In this document: positions 1-8,346 of the stretch, piece after piece
How the letters are laid out: the number at the start of each line of letters is the position of its first letter
How positions within the stretch are numbered: the stretch's first letter is position 1
Assembly (NCBI GenBank): GCA_009861545.1
Contig: VXME01000092.1
Location: 1-64,000, forward strand
Length of the DNA stretch: 64,000 nt
Source: Acidobacteriota bacterium
Lineage (GTDB): Bacteria > Acidobacteriota > Vicinamibacteria > Vicinamibacterales > UBA8438
Reading direction: 5' to 3'
Notes under the pieces: generated by a model
The model's input: only the letters and a program-made list of their open reading frames with translations
The model's database searches: none
What the model was told of the DNA's origin: nothing
Program-made: the position numbers and the translations under genes

Positions 1-941
1 TGATGCTGGTCGAAGAGGGGAAGGTCCGCCTGTCGGATCCGGTGTCCCGCTTCATTCCGGAGTTCAAGGACACGCAGGTCGCCATGCCGCGCTCGAACGC
101 CCCGGGCGGGGAAGACGGCATCTATACCGTCCCGGCGGACCGCGAGATCACCGTGCACGATCTGATCACCCACACGTCGGGCCTGGTGAGCGGCGGCGCG
201 GGAAGCGAGGCGGCATCACGCATCGCGCCCCGCAAGCTGACCGGCACGGTCGCGGACTGGGCGGCGGCGCTGGGAGCGGCCCCCCTCGACTTCCAGCCGG
301 GAACGCGCTGGGCCTACAGCGGACTGGCCGGGATCGACACCCTGGGGCGCATCGTCGAGGTCGCCTCGGGACTGACGTTCGACGAGTTCCTGCGACTGCG
401 GATCTTCGAGCCGCTGGGGATGAAGGACACCGCCTTCAACGTGCCGGATGAGAGCATGCCGCGCGTCGTGACGCTCTACAGCCGCACCCCCGACGGACTC
501 GAGCACCGCCCCGTGCCGGAATGGGTGGCCACCAGGACATTGCACGGCGGCGGCGGCGGTCTCTGGTCGACGGCCGAGGACTACCTGCAGTTCGCCCAGA
601 TGCTCGTCAACCGGGGCGAGCTGAACGGCACGCGGCTGCTGGGGCCGCGGACCGTCGATCTGATGGCGGCGAATCACGTCGGCGACCTCTACGCGGAGGC
701 CGGACGCGTCGGCGGCCGTGCCGGGAAGGGCTTCGGGCTGACCGTCGACGTCGTGCTCGACGCCGCCGTCGCCCGCGAAGACCACCGCTCGACCGGCAGC
801 TTCGGGTGGAGCGGCGCCTTCGGCACCACCTTCTGGGTCGATCCCAGGGAGGAGATGACCGCCATTCTCATGGTGCAGACCCCGGGCGGTCCGCTCCGGG
901 CCGACTTCCAGAACGCCGTGCTGCAGGCCATCGTCGACTGA
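1..941 (+). CDS. Serine hydrolase, beta-lactamase class C-like (5' partial)
   Basis: The reading frame is open from the window edge, so the N-terminus is missing. The visible part has the features of the class C beta-lactamase/esterase/DD-peptidase fold: LITHTSGL near residue 55, WAYSGLAG where the family has its catalytic tyrosine (Y-S-G here, not the usual Y-x-N), and a GGGGGLWSTAEDYLQFAQ block typical of secreted homologues. The nucleophile motif SxxK must lie upstream of the window. The substrate cannot be read from the sequence; such proteins hydrolyse esters, amides or peptides in the periplasm. The next gene starts 66 bases downstream on the same strand, so the two may be cotranscribed. 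Confidence 0.85.
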   Translation, partial: MLVEEGKVRLSDPVSRFIPEFKDTQVAMPRSNAPGGEDGIYTVPADREITVHDLITHTSGLVSGGAGSEAASRIAPRKLTGTVADWAAALGAAPLDFQPGTRWAYSGLAGIDTLGRIVEVASGLTFDEFLRLRIFEPLGMKDTAFNVPDESMPRVVTLYSRTPDGLEHRPVPEWVATRTLHGGGGGLWSTAEDYLQFAQMLVNRGELNGTRLLGPRTVDLMAANHVGDLYAEAGRVGGRAGKGFGLTVDVVLDAAVAREDHRSTGSFGWSGAFGTTFWVDPREEMTAILMVQTPGGPLRADFQNAVLQAIVD

Positions 942-1007
942 TTCGCACACCCGCAGGTCGCCGATGATTTCCCGGACGCGACTCGCGTGCTTGACCGAGG
1001 TGCCCCC

Positions 1008-2777
1008 ATGAAAGTCCGGAACCACGTCACGACGCCGCTGTCGTTCCTGCTCGTCCTTGTCGCGGCCGCCGCGCTTCTCGGCGTGCCGCTGCAGGCGCAG
1101 CAGGACGACCGCGAGTTCATCCCGGTCACCGACGCCATGCTCCAGGACCCGGACCCGGACGACTGGCTGATGTGGCGCCGCACCCTGAACACCTGGGGCT
1201 TCAGCCCCCTCGACCAGATCGACCGCGGCAACGTGGCCGGCCTCCGGCTGGTCTGGACGCGCCCGCTCGGGCCCGGCCTGCAGCAAGGCACGCCGCTCGT
1301 CTACGACGGCGTCCTCTACATGCCGAATCCGCGCGACATCATCCAGGCCATCGACGCGGTGAGCGGCGACCTCGTCTGGGAGCACCGCCGCGAGCGGCCC
1401 GACGACCTGGCCGACTACATGATCGGCAGCCTGATCGACACCAATCGCAACATCGCCATCCACGGCAACTACCTCTTCGACAGCACGTCGGACGACTGGG
1501 TGATCGCCATCGACGCGCGGACCGGCGACGTCGCGTGGGAGACGATGGTGCTCGACTACACCGTCAACCCGGCCAACCAGACGTCCGGCCCGATCGTCGC
1601 CGACGGCAAGGTGATCTCCGGGCGGAGCTGCTCGCCGCGCGGCGGCCCGAACGCCTGCGTCATCGTCGCCCACGACGCCGCGACCGGCGACGAGCTGTGG
1701 CGCCGCCGGCTCATTCCCGGCCCGGGCGAGTTCGGCGACGAGACCTGGGGCGGCGTGCCGTTCGAGGAACGCAAGCACGTCGGCGCGTGGATGGTCCCGA
1801 GCTACGACCCCGAGCTGAACCTGGTCTACATCGGCACGTCGGTCACCTCACCCGCCCCGAAGTTCATGATCGGCGGCGTCGAGAACACGCACCTCTACCA
1901 CAACTCCACCCTCGCCCTGAACGCCGACACCGGCGAGATCGAGTGGTTCTACCAGCACCTGAACGACCATTGGGATCTCGACCATCCCTACGAGCGGCTG
2001 CTGGTCGACACCGCGATGACGCCCGACCCGGAGCACGTCTCCTGGATCAACCCGCGGCTGCGGCACGGCGAGGTGTACCAGGTGATGACCGGCATCCCCG
2101 GCAAGACCGGCGTGGTCTACACGCTCGACCGCGCCACCGGCGAGTTCCTCTGGGCGACGCCGACCACCGCGCAGAACGTCATCACCCACATCGACGGGGC
2201 GACCGGCGCCGTCACCGAGAACCCGGAGCTGATCTTCACGCGCGAGAACAACGAGATGCTGATCTGCCCGTCGTTCGTCACCGGCGGAAAGGACTGGGAA
2301 TCGGGCGCCTACAGCCCCATCACCAACATGATGTACTTCCCGCTGCGCAACGCCTGCGCCCGGATGCTGGCGATCGCCGACGGCAGCCTCTACAACCTCT
2401 CGCAGCGCATCGTGAACGCGCCCGGCACCGACCAGGTGGGCACCGTCCGCGCCATCGACGCCTCCACCGGCGAGACCACTTGGCTCTACGAGCAGCGCGC
2501 CGGCACCACGTCGCTCGTCGCCACCGCCGGCGGCCTCATCTTCGGCGGCGACAGCAACGGCCGCTTCCGCGCCCTCGACCACGAGACGGGAGAAGTGCTC
2601 TGGGAGGTCAACCTCGGGTCGCAGGTGACCGGCTTCCCGATCACCTACGCGGTGGACGGCACCCAGTACATCGCCATCAGCACCGGCTCGTCGCTCAGCA
2701 CGCGGGACAACCTGCGCCTGACGACCGAGCTGCAGCCGGGTACGGGGAACAACCTCTTCGTGTTCGCTCTGCCTTGA
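1008..2777 (+). CDS. Secreted PQQ-type beta-propeller oxidoreductase
   Basis: A 589-residue protein with a signal peptide ending near LGVPLQAQQ. The start at 1008 is chosen over the upstream GTG at 987 because it gives a clean signal peptide and has a purine-rich GAGG upstream. Repeated tryptophan-docking units such as IDAVSGDLVWE, IDARTGDVAWE, DRATGEFLW and DHETGEVLWEV mark the eight-bladed propeller of PQQ-dependent alcohol dehydrogenases and their non-catalytic relatives. The segment CSPRGGPNAC could form a disulphide, but the classical vicinal Cys-Cys pair is not evident and no haem motif is present. It probably oxidises an alcohol or sugar in the periplasm; the substrate is unknown. It converges on the restriction gene that follows. 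Confidence 0.85.
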   Translation: MKVRNHVTTPLSFLLVLVAAAALLGVPLQAQQDDREFIPVTDAMLQDPDPDDWLMWRRTLNTWGFSPLDQIDRGNVAGLRLVWTRPLGPGLQQGTPLVYDGVLYMPNPRDIIQAIDAVSGDLVWEHRRERPDDLADYMIGSLIDTNRNIAIHGNYLFDSTSDDWVIAIDARTGDVAWETMVLDYTVNPANQTSGPIVADGKVISGRSCSPRGGPNACVIVAHDAATGDELWRRRLIPGPGEFGDETWGGVPFEERKHVGAWMVPSYDPELNLVYIGTSVTSPAPKFMIGGVENTHLYHNSTLALNADTGEIEWFYQHLNDHWDLDHPYERLLVDTAMTPDPEHVSWINPRLRHGEVYQVMTGIPGKTGVVYTLDRATGEFLWATPTTAQNVITHIDGATGAVTENPELIFTRENNEMLICPSFVTGGKDWESGAYSPITNMMYFPLRNACARMLAIADGSLYNLSQRIVNAPGTDQVGTVRAIDASTGETTWLYEQRAGTTSLVATAGGLIFGGDSNGRFRALDHETGEVLWEVNLGSQVTGFPITYAVDGTQYIAISTGSSLSTRDNLRLTTELQPGTGNNLFVFALP

Positions 2778-2849
2778 CTGAGGTGGTCCCGCCTATCCGG
2801 AACTCCACATGGGCGGATTTGATTATGAAATGCGTGGCCGAGAACTCAA

Positions 2850-3641
2850 CTAGCGAGCCCGTGCGCTGGACGAAACAGTGGTGGACTTGACCAGACGCCA
2901 TTCCGCGTGGATGGTGCAGGCGGCAAGCTGGATCCGCCGGATGGTGATCTTGGCGTCCGACCGATCAATCGACACTTGAGCCGCTGAAGAAAGCCCTCCG
3001 TACGGACAGTCGATCACTGGACCGTCGGCCGCGAATGCCGACTCCGGTACGTCGTCCAGAGACTTGAACAGGTCGCTGGAAATCTCGACGAGCTGATAGC
3101 GGTTCGGAATCGTGCCCGGCTCGCGGAATGCCCTGAGCAGAACGATCGCATCTACCGCCGCACGATAGTCGCGGAACAGCTCTAGCGTGCGTAGTCGGCG
3201 TGCTCTGGCGCTCCTCACATCCTGAATCCATGCGGCTTCTGTCAGCTTCGAGACGTGCGCGGTACGCTCCCGGAGGTTCTTGGCAGCTGTCGACTTCAGC
3301 GACAGGCGCCGCGTCGTGCCGTCGGCCGGCGTGAGCGTCACGTCCACGAATCTTCGTGTCGCCGATCCGGGCGCGTCAATCGACCATTCCAGGGCTTCGC
3401 ACGCGTTGCGAAACACGGTCTCGAAGCTTGTCAGTCCGAGAGGTTCCGTCGTCGTGCCGTGGTGAGCCGAAACCGCGAGTCCGAAGTACTCGACCCACTC
3501 TGGATGCCGAGTCAGCCAGGTCGGCGTGATTGTGTTCGGCGCGGGCGCGTCTACCAGCGAGTCAACCAGCCGCGCAACGAACCGCACAGCCATCGGCGAC
3601 AGCGTGTCGATTCGCGCCTTGAGTCTGTCGCGATCGTTCAT
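2850..3641 (-). CDS. Putative type II restriction endonuclease
   Basis: A 263-residue protein whose ATG overlaps the stop of the upstream DNA methyltransferase in an ATGA arrangement, the classical spacing of a coupled modification-restriction pair. Its assignment rests mostly on this context. The internal sequence LSLKSTAAKN followed by SKLTEAAWIQD looks like the core of a restriction nuclease, with the lysine a candidate for the (D/E)xK position, and the C-terminus DRSDAKITIRRIQLAACT is compact and basic. The recognition site cannot be deduced. The MNDRDR start is preferred over longer forms because of the overlap with the methyltransferase stop. It ends tail to tail with the propeller oxidoreductase gene. 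Confidence 0.7.
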   Translation of the reverse strand: MNDRDRLKARIDTLSPMAVRFVARLVDSLVDAPAPNTITPTWLTRHPEWVEYFGLAVSAHHGTTTEPLGLTSFETVFRNACEALEWSIDAPGSATRRFVDVTLTPADGTTRRLSLKSTAAKNLRERTAHVSKLTEAAWIQDVRSARARRLRTLELFRDYRAAVDAIVLLRAFREPGTIPNRYQLVEISSDLFKSLDDVPESAFAADGPVIDCPYGGLSSAAQVSIDRSDAKITIRRIQLAACTIHAEWRLVKSTTVSSSARAR

Positions 3642-4642
3642 CGGCTCATGCGACGTTCGATCAGGTGCACGAACTCCGCCTTGAGCTCGATACCGACCCA
3701 CCGCCGTTGGAGTTGTGCCGCCGCGATCAGGGTCGTGCCCGAGCCGGCGTACGGATCCAGCACGGCATCCTCAGGTTCGCTCGTGAGCGTGACGCACCGC
3801 CGGGCTAGGCTGATTGGCATGGGTGCGGGGTGATCATCGTCCGGGATCTGCCCGCGCCGGCGCGGGCGGGTCGGAATGTCCCATACCGTCCTCAGCCGCC
3901 GCTCGTTGGCCCCACGGACTGCGGTGACGTCGTAGTAGTAATCCTGAGCCTTCGACAGCAGAAAGACCGTTTCGTGCGCCTTCGTCGGCCGGTCGCCGAC
4001 TGACTCAGGGTGCGCATTCGGCTTGTGCCAGATCACCTCGGACCGCAGCCACCAGCCGTCGTCCTGCAGCGCGAAGGCCACGCGCCATGGGAGCCCGATC
4101 AGATCCTTGGGTTTGAGTCCGTGCGGCGTCTGGGGCCGGACGGACATAGCCCGCGCCCGGTTCTTCCTGTCGGGCGCCCGGTAACGGCGATTCCCGGAGG
4201 TGTAGGCGTCGCCGATGTTCAGCCATACCGTTCCGTCGCCCCTGAGCACGCGCCGGAGCTTGCGGAAGTCGGCGACGATGCTCGTCACGTAGTCGTCTAG
4301 CGTGTCGTTCCGTCCGAACGGGTCTCCGATATCGTAGTCACGTAGCGACCAATACGGTGGCGACGTGACGACTGTCCGCACGCTTTCTGTGGGCAGCAAG
4401 CCGAGCGCGTCCGAGGCTTTCCCGCGAATCAGTGTGGCGGCCGGCAAGACAGGGACTTGACCGTCCGTTTCAGCATCGAGGCGGAGGTACTGTGGCGCGT
4501 GGTCGCCCCGCGCATCGCTCCGGGTAGCCGGCTCAGTGAACCCGATTGGAAACAGCGTAGTCACGGCACTCGGTGCCTCGGTCACCCGACGATCTCGCGC
4601 AGGTCCTGCGGGTGAGGCGCACCGCCGACGGGCCGGCGCCAC
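3638..4642 (-). CDS. Beta-class DNA methyltransferase (probably m4C)
   Basis: It carries both diagnostic motifs in permuted (beta-class) order: the catalytic TSPPYWSLRDY at about residue 92, and the AdoMet-binding DPYAGSGTT near the C-terminus. TSPPY rather than DPPY favours N4-cytosine over N6-adenine methylation. The region between them includes IGLPWRVAFALQDDGWWLRSEVIWHKPN, typical of this family. It would protect host DNA from the adjoining nuclease. The N-terminal 20 residues are low-complexity, and a GTG at 4585 giving VTEAPS is an alternative start. The nuclease start codon lies inside its stop, so the methyltransferase is made first. Confidence 0.88.
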   Translation of the reverse strand: MAPARRRCASPAGPARDRRVTEAPSAVTTLFPIGFTEPATRSDARGDHAPQYLRLDAETDGQVPVLPAATLIRGKASDALGLLPTESVRTVVTSPPYWSLRDYDIGDPFGRNDTLDDYVTSIVADFRKLRRVLRGDGTVWLNIGDAYTSGNRRYRAPDRKNRARAMSVRPQTPHGLKPKDLIGLPWRVAFALQDDGWWLRSEVIWHKPNAHPESVGDRPTKAHETVFLLSKAQDYYYDVTAVRGANERRLRTVWDIPTRPRRRGQIPDDDHPAPMPISLARRCVTLTSEPEDAVLDPYAGSGTTLIAAAQLQRRWVGIELKAEFVHLIERRMSR

Positions 4643-4762
4643 CCGGGGAGCCCGGGCAGGTCCGACGGTTCGCGTTCGGCGTCGTCTTCCGCGGCTAGCC
4701 GCGGGCCTGCGAATAGTCCCTCCACGACGTCTGTCTCCGGTGCAGGATGTTGCTACCCCTCA

Positions 4763-5044
4763 CTATACGGCATGCCGTCCGCCACCCCGGTCCGGAGCAC
4801 GCCCGGGCGCGGCGCGCAGTGGCCGGCGAACGCGCACGCGGGGCTCGTCCGTCGAGACCCTGGTCGCGATCTCGGCAGTCGTCAGTCCGACACCCAGGCG
4901 CGGCGACTGCTCCCCCCACGTCGACACGCTCAGCAGGAAATCTCGGCCATAATGGACCCTGTGCACTGCGCCGCCCCAGCCCCGCTCGAAGTCGTGCTGC
5001 GTACAGGCGACGAGTCCTTCCGCGGTGTGCTGGCGCAAGGTCAT
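4763..5044 (-). CDS. Small hypothetical ORF upstream of the restriction-modification pair
   Basis: A 93-codon frame starting MTLRQHTAEG lies in the otherwise empty 492-base stretch between the methyltransferase start and the esterase-like gene. Its codons are GC-rich at third positions over the first 60 residues, including HYGRDFLLSVSTWGEQSPRL, but the C-terminal third is arginine-rich low complexity. I do not recognise the family. It could be a small gene cotranscribed with the modification genes, a remnant, or chance. The rest of the 4643-5134 interval shows nothing else that I can support. Confidence 0.3.
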   Translation of the reverse strand: MTLRQHTAEGLVACTQHDFERGWGGAVHRVHYGRDFLLSVSTWGEQSPRLGVGLTTAEIATRVSTDEPRVRVRRPLRAAPGRAPDRGGGRHAV

Positions 5045-5134
5045 CGAGCGAGGGGCTGGCGCGGCTGACCGCGCGCGCCGTCCGACGGGGTGGTTCCGCT
5101 CCGCGGACCTTCGCGATCCTCGAGGGGGCGTGGC

Positions 5135-6520
5135 ATGAAAGTCGAAGTCTCGGTCGGGCAGTGGATGGCGGTAGCAACCGTCACGCTCGCACTCATGACT
5201 GCGCTGCTTGGTGGAGCGGTGTGGATTGTCGAGCGCATCGACTCGACGCGCAAGGGTCTTGAACGCGAGATTCGTTCCGTTTCGAATGCACTGACGGCAG
5301 CGAGAGACACGGCCGGCACGCAGCGCGGCGCCATGCGGGAGCAGATGGACGAGGCGCAGGGCCGGGGAATTCACGAGACTGTCGCCGCCTACTTGGAACG
5401 GAGCGCCCTCGAGGTCGCCCTGAATGCTGACGGGGGGCTCGAAGGGCCTGCGACGGAATGGTTTCGCACCGAGGCGGCCGAGGCCCAGTTTGTTTTCATC
5501 GGCGAAGAGCATGATGTCCGGGAGGTCCCGATTCTGGTGGGCGCTCTTTGGCGGGAGCTCGTCCCTCTCGGCTACAAGCACGTAGCGATCGAAGCTGGCC
5601 CCTGGCTCGGCGACAGGCTGGACAAGTTCGCAAGATTTGCCGATCAACAGGCCCTTGCTGATTTCCGGGGGGCGACCTTGCCTCGTCTGCCGAACAATAG
5701 CGTGCCGCCGATCTCGGAGGAGGACATTGCCTTCTACAGGAGGCTTGGCAGCGTCAGCGGCCCACACCGCAGGTCGGCAGCTCCTTTGATCTGGGGGCTG
5801 GATGCCGAGTATCGAGCCGCTCCATTGCTGAAGAGGCTGTTGGAGCTGTCGCCGCGGCTTGCGACGCTACAGGCGGCACAATCCCTGTTGGAGCAGGTAG
5901 GGGCCGCAGAGAGAAGCGGCGATTACAACACCCGCGCCTTCCGAGGCGCCATCGAGCAAGTCATCCAACAGGCGCGAGCCGAGCCGGAGACCGAGCTGCG
6001 CTACATACTCGATGCGCTGCGCTGGCGGATTGCCGACCCCCGGGAACACACGAGCCGCAACCTCAAGAAGGAGCTCTTCCTGCGCCAATACGACGCTGCG
6101 AAGGAAGAGGGCGAACCGAAGCCGCGCGTGATGTTCCGGCTCGGCGCTTACCATGCCGCCCGCGGATTGATGCATGACTTCGGCTCCTCTACACTCGCGA
6201 ATTTCGTCGCGGAATTGGCTATCGCCGAGCGCACAAGGATGCTGAACCTTGCGATTGTCAACTGCCAGGATACTTCTCCCGGGGACTTTCCCAGACCTTG
6301 CACCTGGGAGCAACAGAGAGCGCTGCGGCCGTTTCGCTCCGCCGCCGTGGCAGACTGGACATTGTTCGACCTTCGAGGGCTGCGCGCACCGCTGAGGCAG
6401 GCGCGACTGAACGCATTGCAGTCCTATCCGGCTGGGTGGGAGTACTGGAATCTCGTGATGTCGTTCGACGCCGTGCTCCTTCTGGGCCGTTCCGAGCCAA
6501 GCCGGTTTGCGGGCGAATAG
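5135..6520 (+). CDS. Membrane-anchored erythromycin esterase/ChaN-like protein
   Basis: A 461-residue protein with one N-terminal transmembrane segment (VATVTLALMTALLGGAVWIV), a short coiled region, and then a large soluble domain. The core motifs FVFIGEEHDVREV and HVAIEAGPWLGDRLDKF, with a later LGAYHAARGL, match the EreA/ChaN/TIKI-type fold, where Glu and His residues line the active or metal site. The start at 5135 follows a strong GAGGGGG ribosome site; the longer frame from 5090 adds only a basic tail. Whether it hydrolyses a macrolide-like lactone, binds haem, or cleaves a peptide is not evident. It stands alone between oppositely oriented neighbours. Confidence 0.65.
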   Translation: MKVEVSVGQWMAVATVTLALMTALLGGAVWIVERIDSTRKGLEREIRSVSNALTAARDTAGTQRGAMREQMDEAQGRGIHETVAAYLERSALEVALNADGGLEGPATEWFRTEAAEAQFVFIGEEHDVREVPILVGALWRELVPLGYKHVAIEAGPWLGDRLDKFARFADQQALADFRGATLPRLPNNSVPPISEEDIAFYRRLGSVSGPHRRSAAPLIWGLDAEYRAAPLLKRLLELSPRLATLQAAQSLLEQVGAAERSGDYNTRAFRGAIEQVIQQARAEPETELRYILDALRWRIADPREHTSRNLKKELFLRQYDAAKEEGEPKPRVMFRLGAYHAARGLMHDFGSSTLANFVAELAIAERTRMLNLAIVNCQDTSPGDFPRPCTWEQQRALRPFRSAAVADWTLFDLRGLRAPLRQARLNALQSYPAGWEYWNLVMSFDAVLLLGRSEPSRFAGE

Positions 6521-6640
6521 GGAGTCGAGACCCATTCTCGGGGTCACGGTGCCGGACAGCGGCAGCGCTGGCCCTCGAGCGCGGGAGGCGATAGCGGAGC
6601 GCAAGGGAGACTGCTCGTTGCCGGTCTGCTCCCGGCGCGC

Positions 6641-7558
6641 CTACTGCTCCGCCGCGCGGAGGTCGACGAAGAGGCGGATGTTGACGCCCGGGCGGGCGCC
6701 GGCCGAGATCTGCGCGCCGCGCGGATCCGGCGGCTCGTACAGCACGCGGTAACGCTTCGACACTTCTGCGTGGTGGGCGTTGAGACGTTCCGCGTACCGG
6801 CGCATCCACTCCGCCATGCCGGTCACGGCGGAGAACGTCTCGTACGCGCCGCCCGTGTTGCCGGCGATGTTGCGGGCGTAACCGCGCATGACGCTGCCGC
6901 TGACGCTGTCGCCCCGGCTGCCGCCCGACAGTTGCAGGACGTTCACCATGACGCCGTCGGCGATGAGCGACTCGACGAACGCCGCGTAGGCCGCGTCGCT
7001 GTAGTTCCTGCTGTTCTCGGGGCCGTCGGTCAGGATGAGCACCAGCACCGGGAGGGTCTCGTCACCGTCGTAGTGCCGCTCCCAGGTCTCCCGGATGCCG
7101 TCGAGCAGCGGGGTGCCCGCGCCCGAATCCAGGAAGATCTCATGGGCCGACGCCTTCAACGCCTCGCGGTCCATGGTGAAGTCGACGCGGCGCTGCAGGT
7201 TGCGGGCGATGGTGAACAGGGCGACCTCGTGCTCCGGCCCGAGCGTGTCGAGAAACATCTCGGTCGCGTCCCGCAGCGGGTAGAGCGCAGCCAGTTGCGA
7301 CATCCGGTCGCCGTTGTCGATGAGCAGCGCCACCTTCATCGGCCCGACCGGCTCGACCGAGACGATGTTCACCCGCGTGTCGTCCTCCAGCACGAGGAAG
7401 TCGGACGGGGTCAGGCCCGGCACGGCCCGCCCGTCGCCGTCCAGCGCCTCGATGTACAAGCGCCCGAGGGCCTGCGCCTCCGCCGCCGCGGGCGCGGCCA
7501 GCGCCAGCGCGACCAGCGCGCACAGTATCGGGCCGCCGCCGGTCGCCAATCGTTGCAT
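6641..7558 (-). CDS. Secreted VWFA-related protein of the acidobacterial type
   Basis: A 305-residue protein with a signal peptide (cleavage near AAAEAQA). A short beta domain follows, and then a von Willebrand factor A domain: KVALLIDNGDRM replaces the canonical DxSxS metal-ion site, so metal binding may be weak. LILTDGPENSRNYSD forms the later MIDAS-like Asp loop. The pattern of LYIEALDGDGRAVPGLTPSDFLVLEDD before the VWA domain is characteristic of the VWFA-related family abundant in Acidobacteria. Such proteins are thought to mediate protein-protein contact outside the membrane. It is followed 46 bases downstream by a cytochrome c gene that is transcribed in the same direction but lies upstream of it, so the pair may form an operon. 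Confidence 0.85.
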   Translation of the reverse strand: MQRLATGGGPILCALVALALAAPAAAEAQALGRLYIEALDGDGRAVPGLTPSDFLVLEDDTRVNIVSVEPVGPMKVALLIDNGDRMSQLAALYPLRDATEMFLDTLGPEHEVALFTIARNLQRRVDFTMDREALKASAHEIFLDSGAGTPLLDGIRETWERHYDGDETLPVLVLILTDGPENSRNYSDAAYAAFVESLIADGVMVNVLQLSGGSRGDSVSGSVMRGYARNIAGNTGGAYETFSAVTGMAEWMRRYAERLNAHHAEVSKRYRVLYEPPDPRGAQISAGARPGVNIRLFVDLRAAEQ

Positions 7559-7604
7559 CTGGTCTCCCCTTGCCTGCCCCGCCGGCCGGGCCGCCGGCGC
7601 ACCG

Positions 7605-8306
7605 TCAGTTCACCGGGAACGTCTCGATCCAGGCCACGATGTCGGCCGCGTCGCGCGGCGCCAGGCCCGCCACGCTCGCGCGCATGGAGGCGCCGGACCT
7701 GTCGTCGGGATGCGAGCCCCGGATGCCGTCGATGAACTTGTGAAGCTGGCGCACGGTGTACCAGCTCGCCTGCCCGGCGAGCCGCGGGGCCCCGAGAGCG
7801 TCGTTGCCTTCGCCGGACCGCCCGTGACAGACCGCGCAGGCCGCGTAGAGCGCCATCCCGCGCGCCGGGTCGCGCTCCGGCCCCGCTGCGCCGGTCACCG
7901 CCGCGTCGCCGGCCGCCGGCGGCGGCTGCGACGCCAGCCATGCCCCCACGGCCGCGAGGTCCGCGGCGGCGAAACCCTCCACCATCGGGCGCATCTCCAG
8001 GCCCTCGACATCCTCGGGGTGGCGGCCCCGGTAGCCGCGGCGGAAGCCGTCGAGCTGCCGTTCCAGATACGCGGCGCTCAGCCCCGCGAGCACCGGCGCG
8101 TCGATGCGCGGGTTGCCCCGTCCATCCGTGCCGTGGCAGGACGCGCAGGCGGCCCCGTACAGCGCTCTGGGCGCGGACGGGCCGCTGTCGGGCGCCTGGG
8201 CTGCCGCCGGCCGCGCCGAGGCAGCGAGAACCGCCGCGACGGCCAGCGCCGCCACGGCGGCCGGCCCCGACATCGGGAGAACGCGGCGGAAGCTCCGCTG
8301 CATCAT
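7605..8306 (-). CDS. Dihaem cytochrome c
   Basis: A signal peptide ending near ARPAAAQA is followed by two class I cytochrome c domains of about 90 residues each, with haem motifs CASCH and CAVCH. Each half also has a candidate distal methionine region (MRPMVEGF and MRASVAGL). This is the layout of the cytochrome c4/c553-like dihaem carriers that shuttle electrons between periplasmic dehydrogenases and terminal oxidases. It lies between a twin-arginine flavin oxidase upstream (40 bases) and the VWFA gene downstream, all on the minus strand. It is therefore a plausible electron acceptor for the flavoenzyme. Confidence 0.9.
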   Translation of the reverse strand: MMQRSFRRVLPMSGPAAVAALAVAAVLAASARPAAAQAPDSGPSAPRALYGAACASCHGTDGRGNPRIDAPVLAGLSAAYLERQLDGFRRGYRGRHPEDVEGLEMRPMVEGFAAADLAAVGAWLASQPPPAAGDAAVTGAAGPERDPARGMALYAACAVCHGRSGEGNDALGAPRLAGQASWYTVRQLHKFIDGIRGSHPDDRSGASMRASVAGLAPRDAADIVAWIETFPVN

Positions 8307-8346
8307 CGAAAACGCCCCATTGCCTTCCGGGCTCCCGCCCTCCTCC

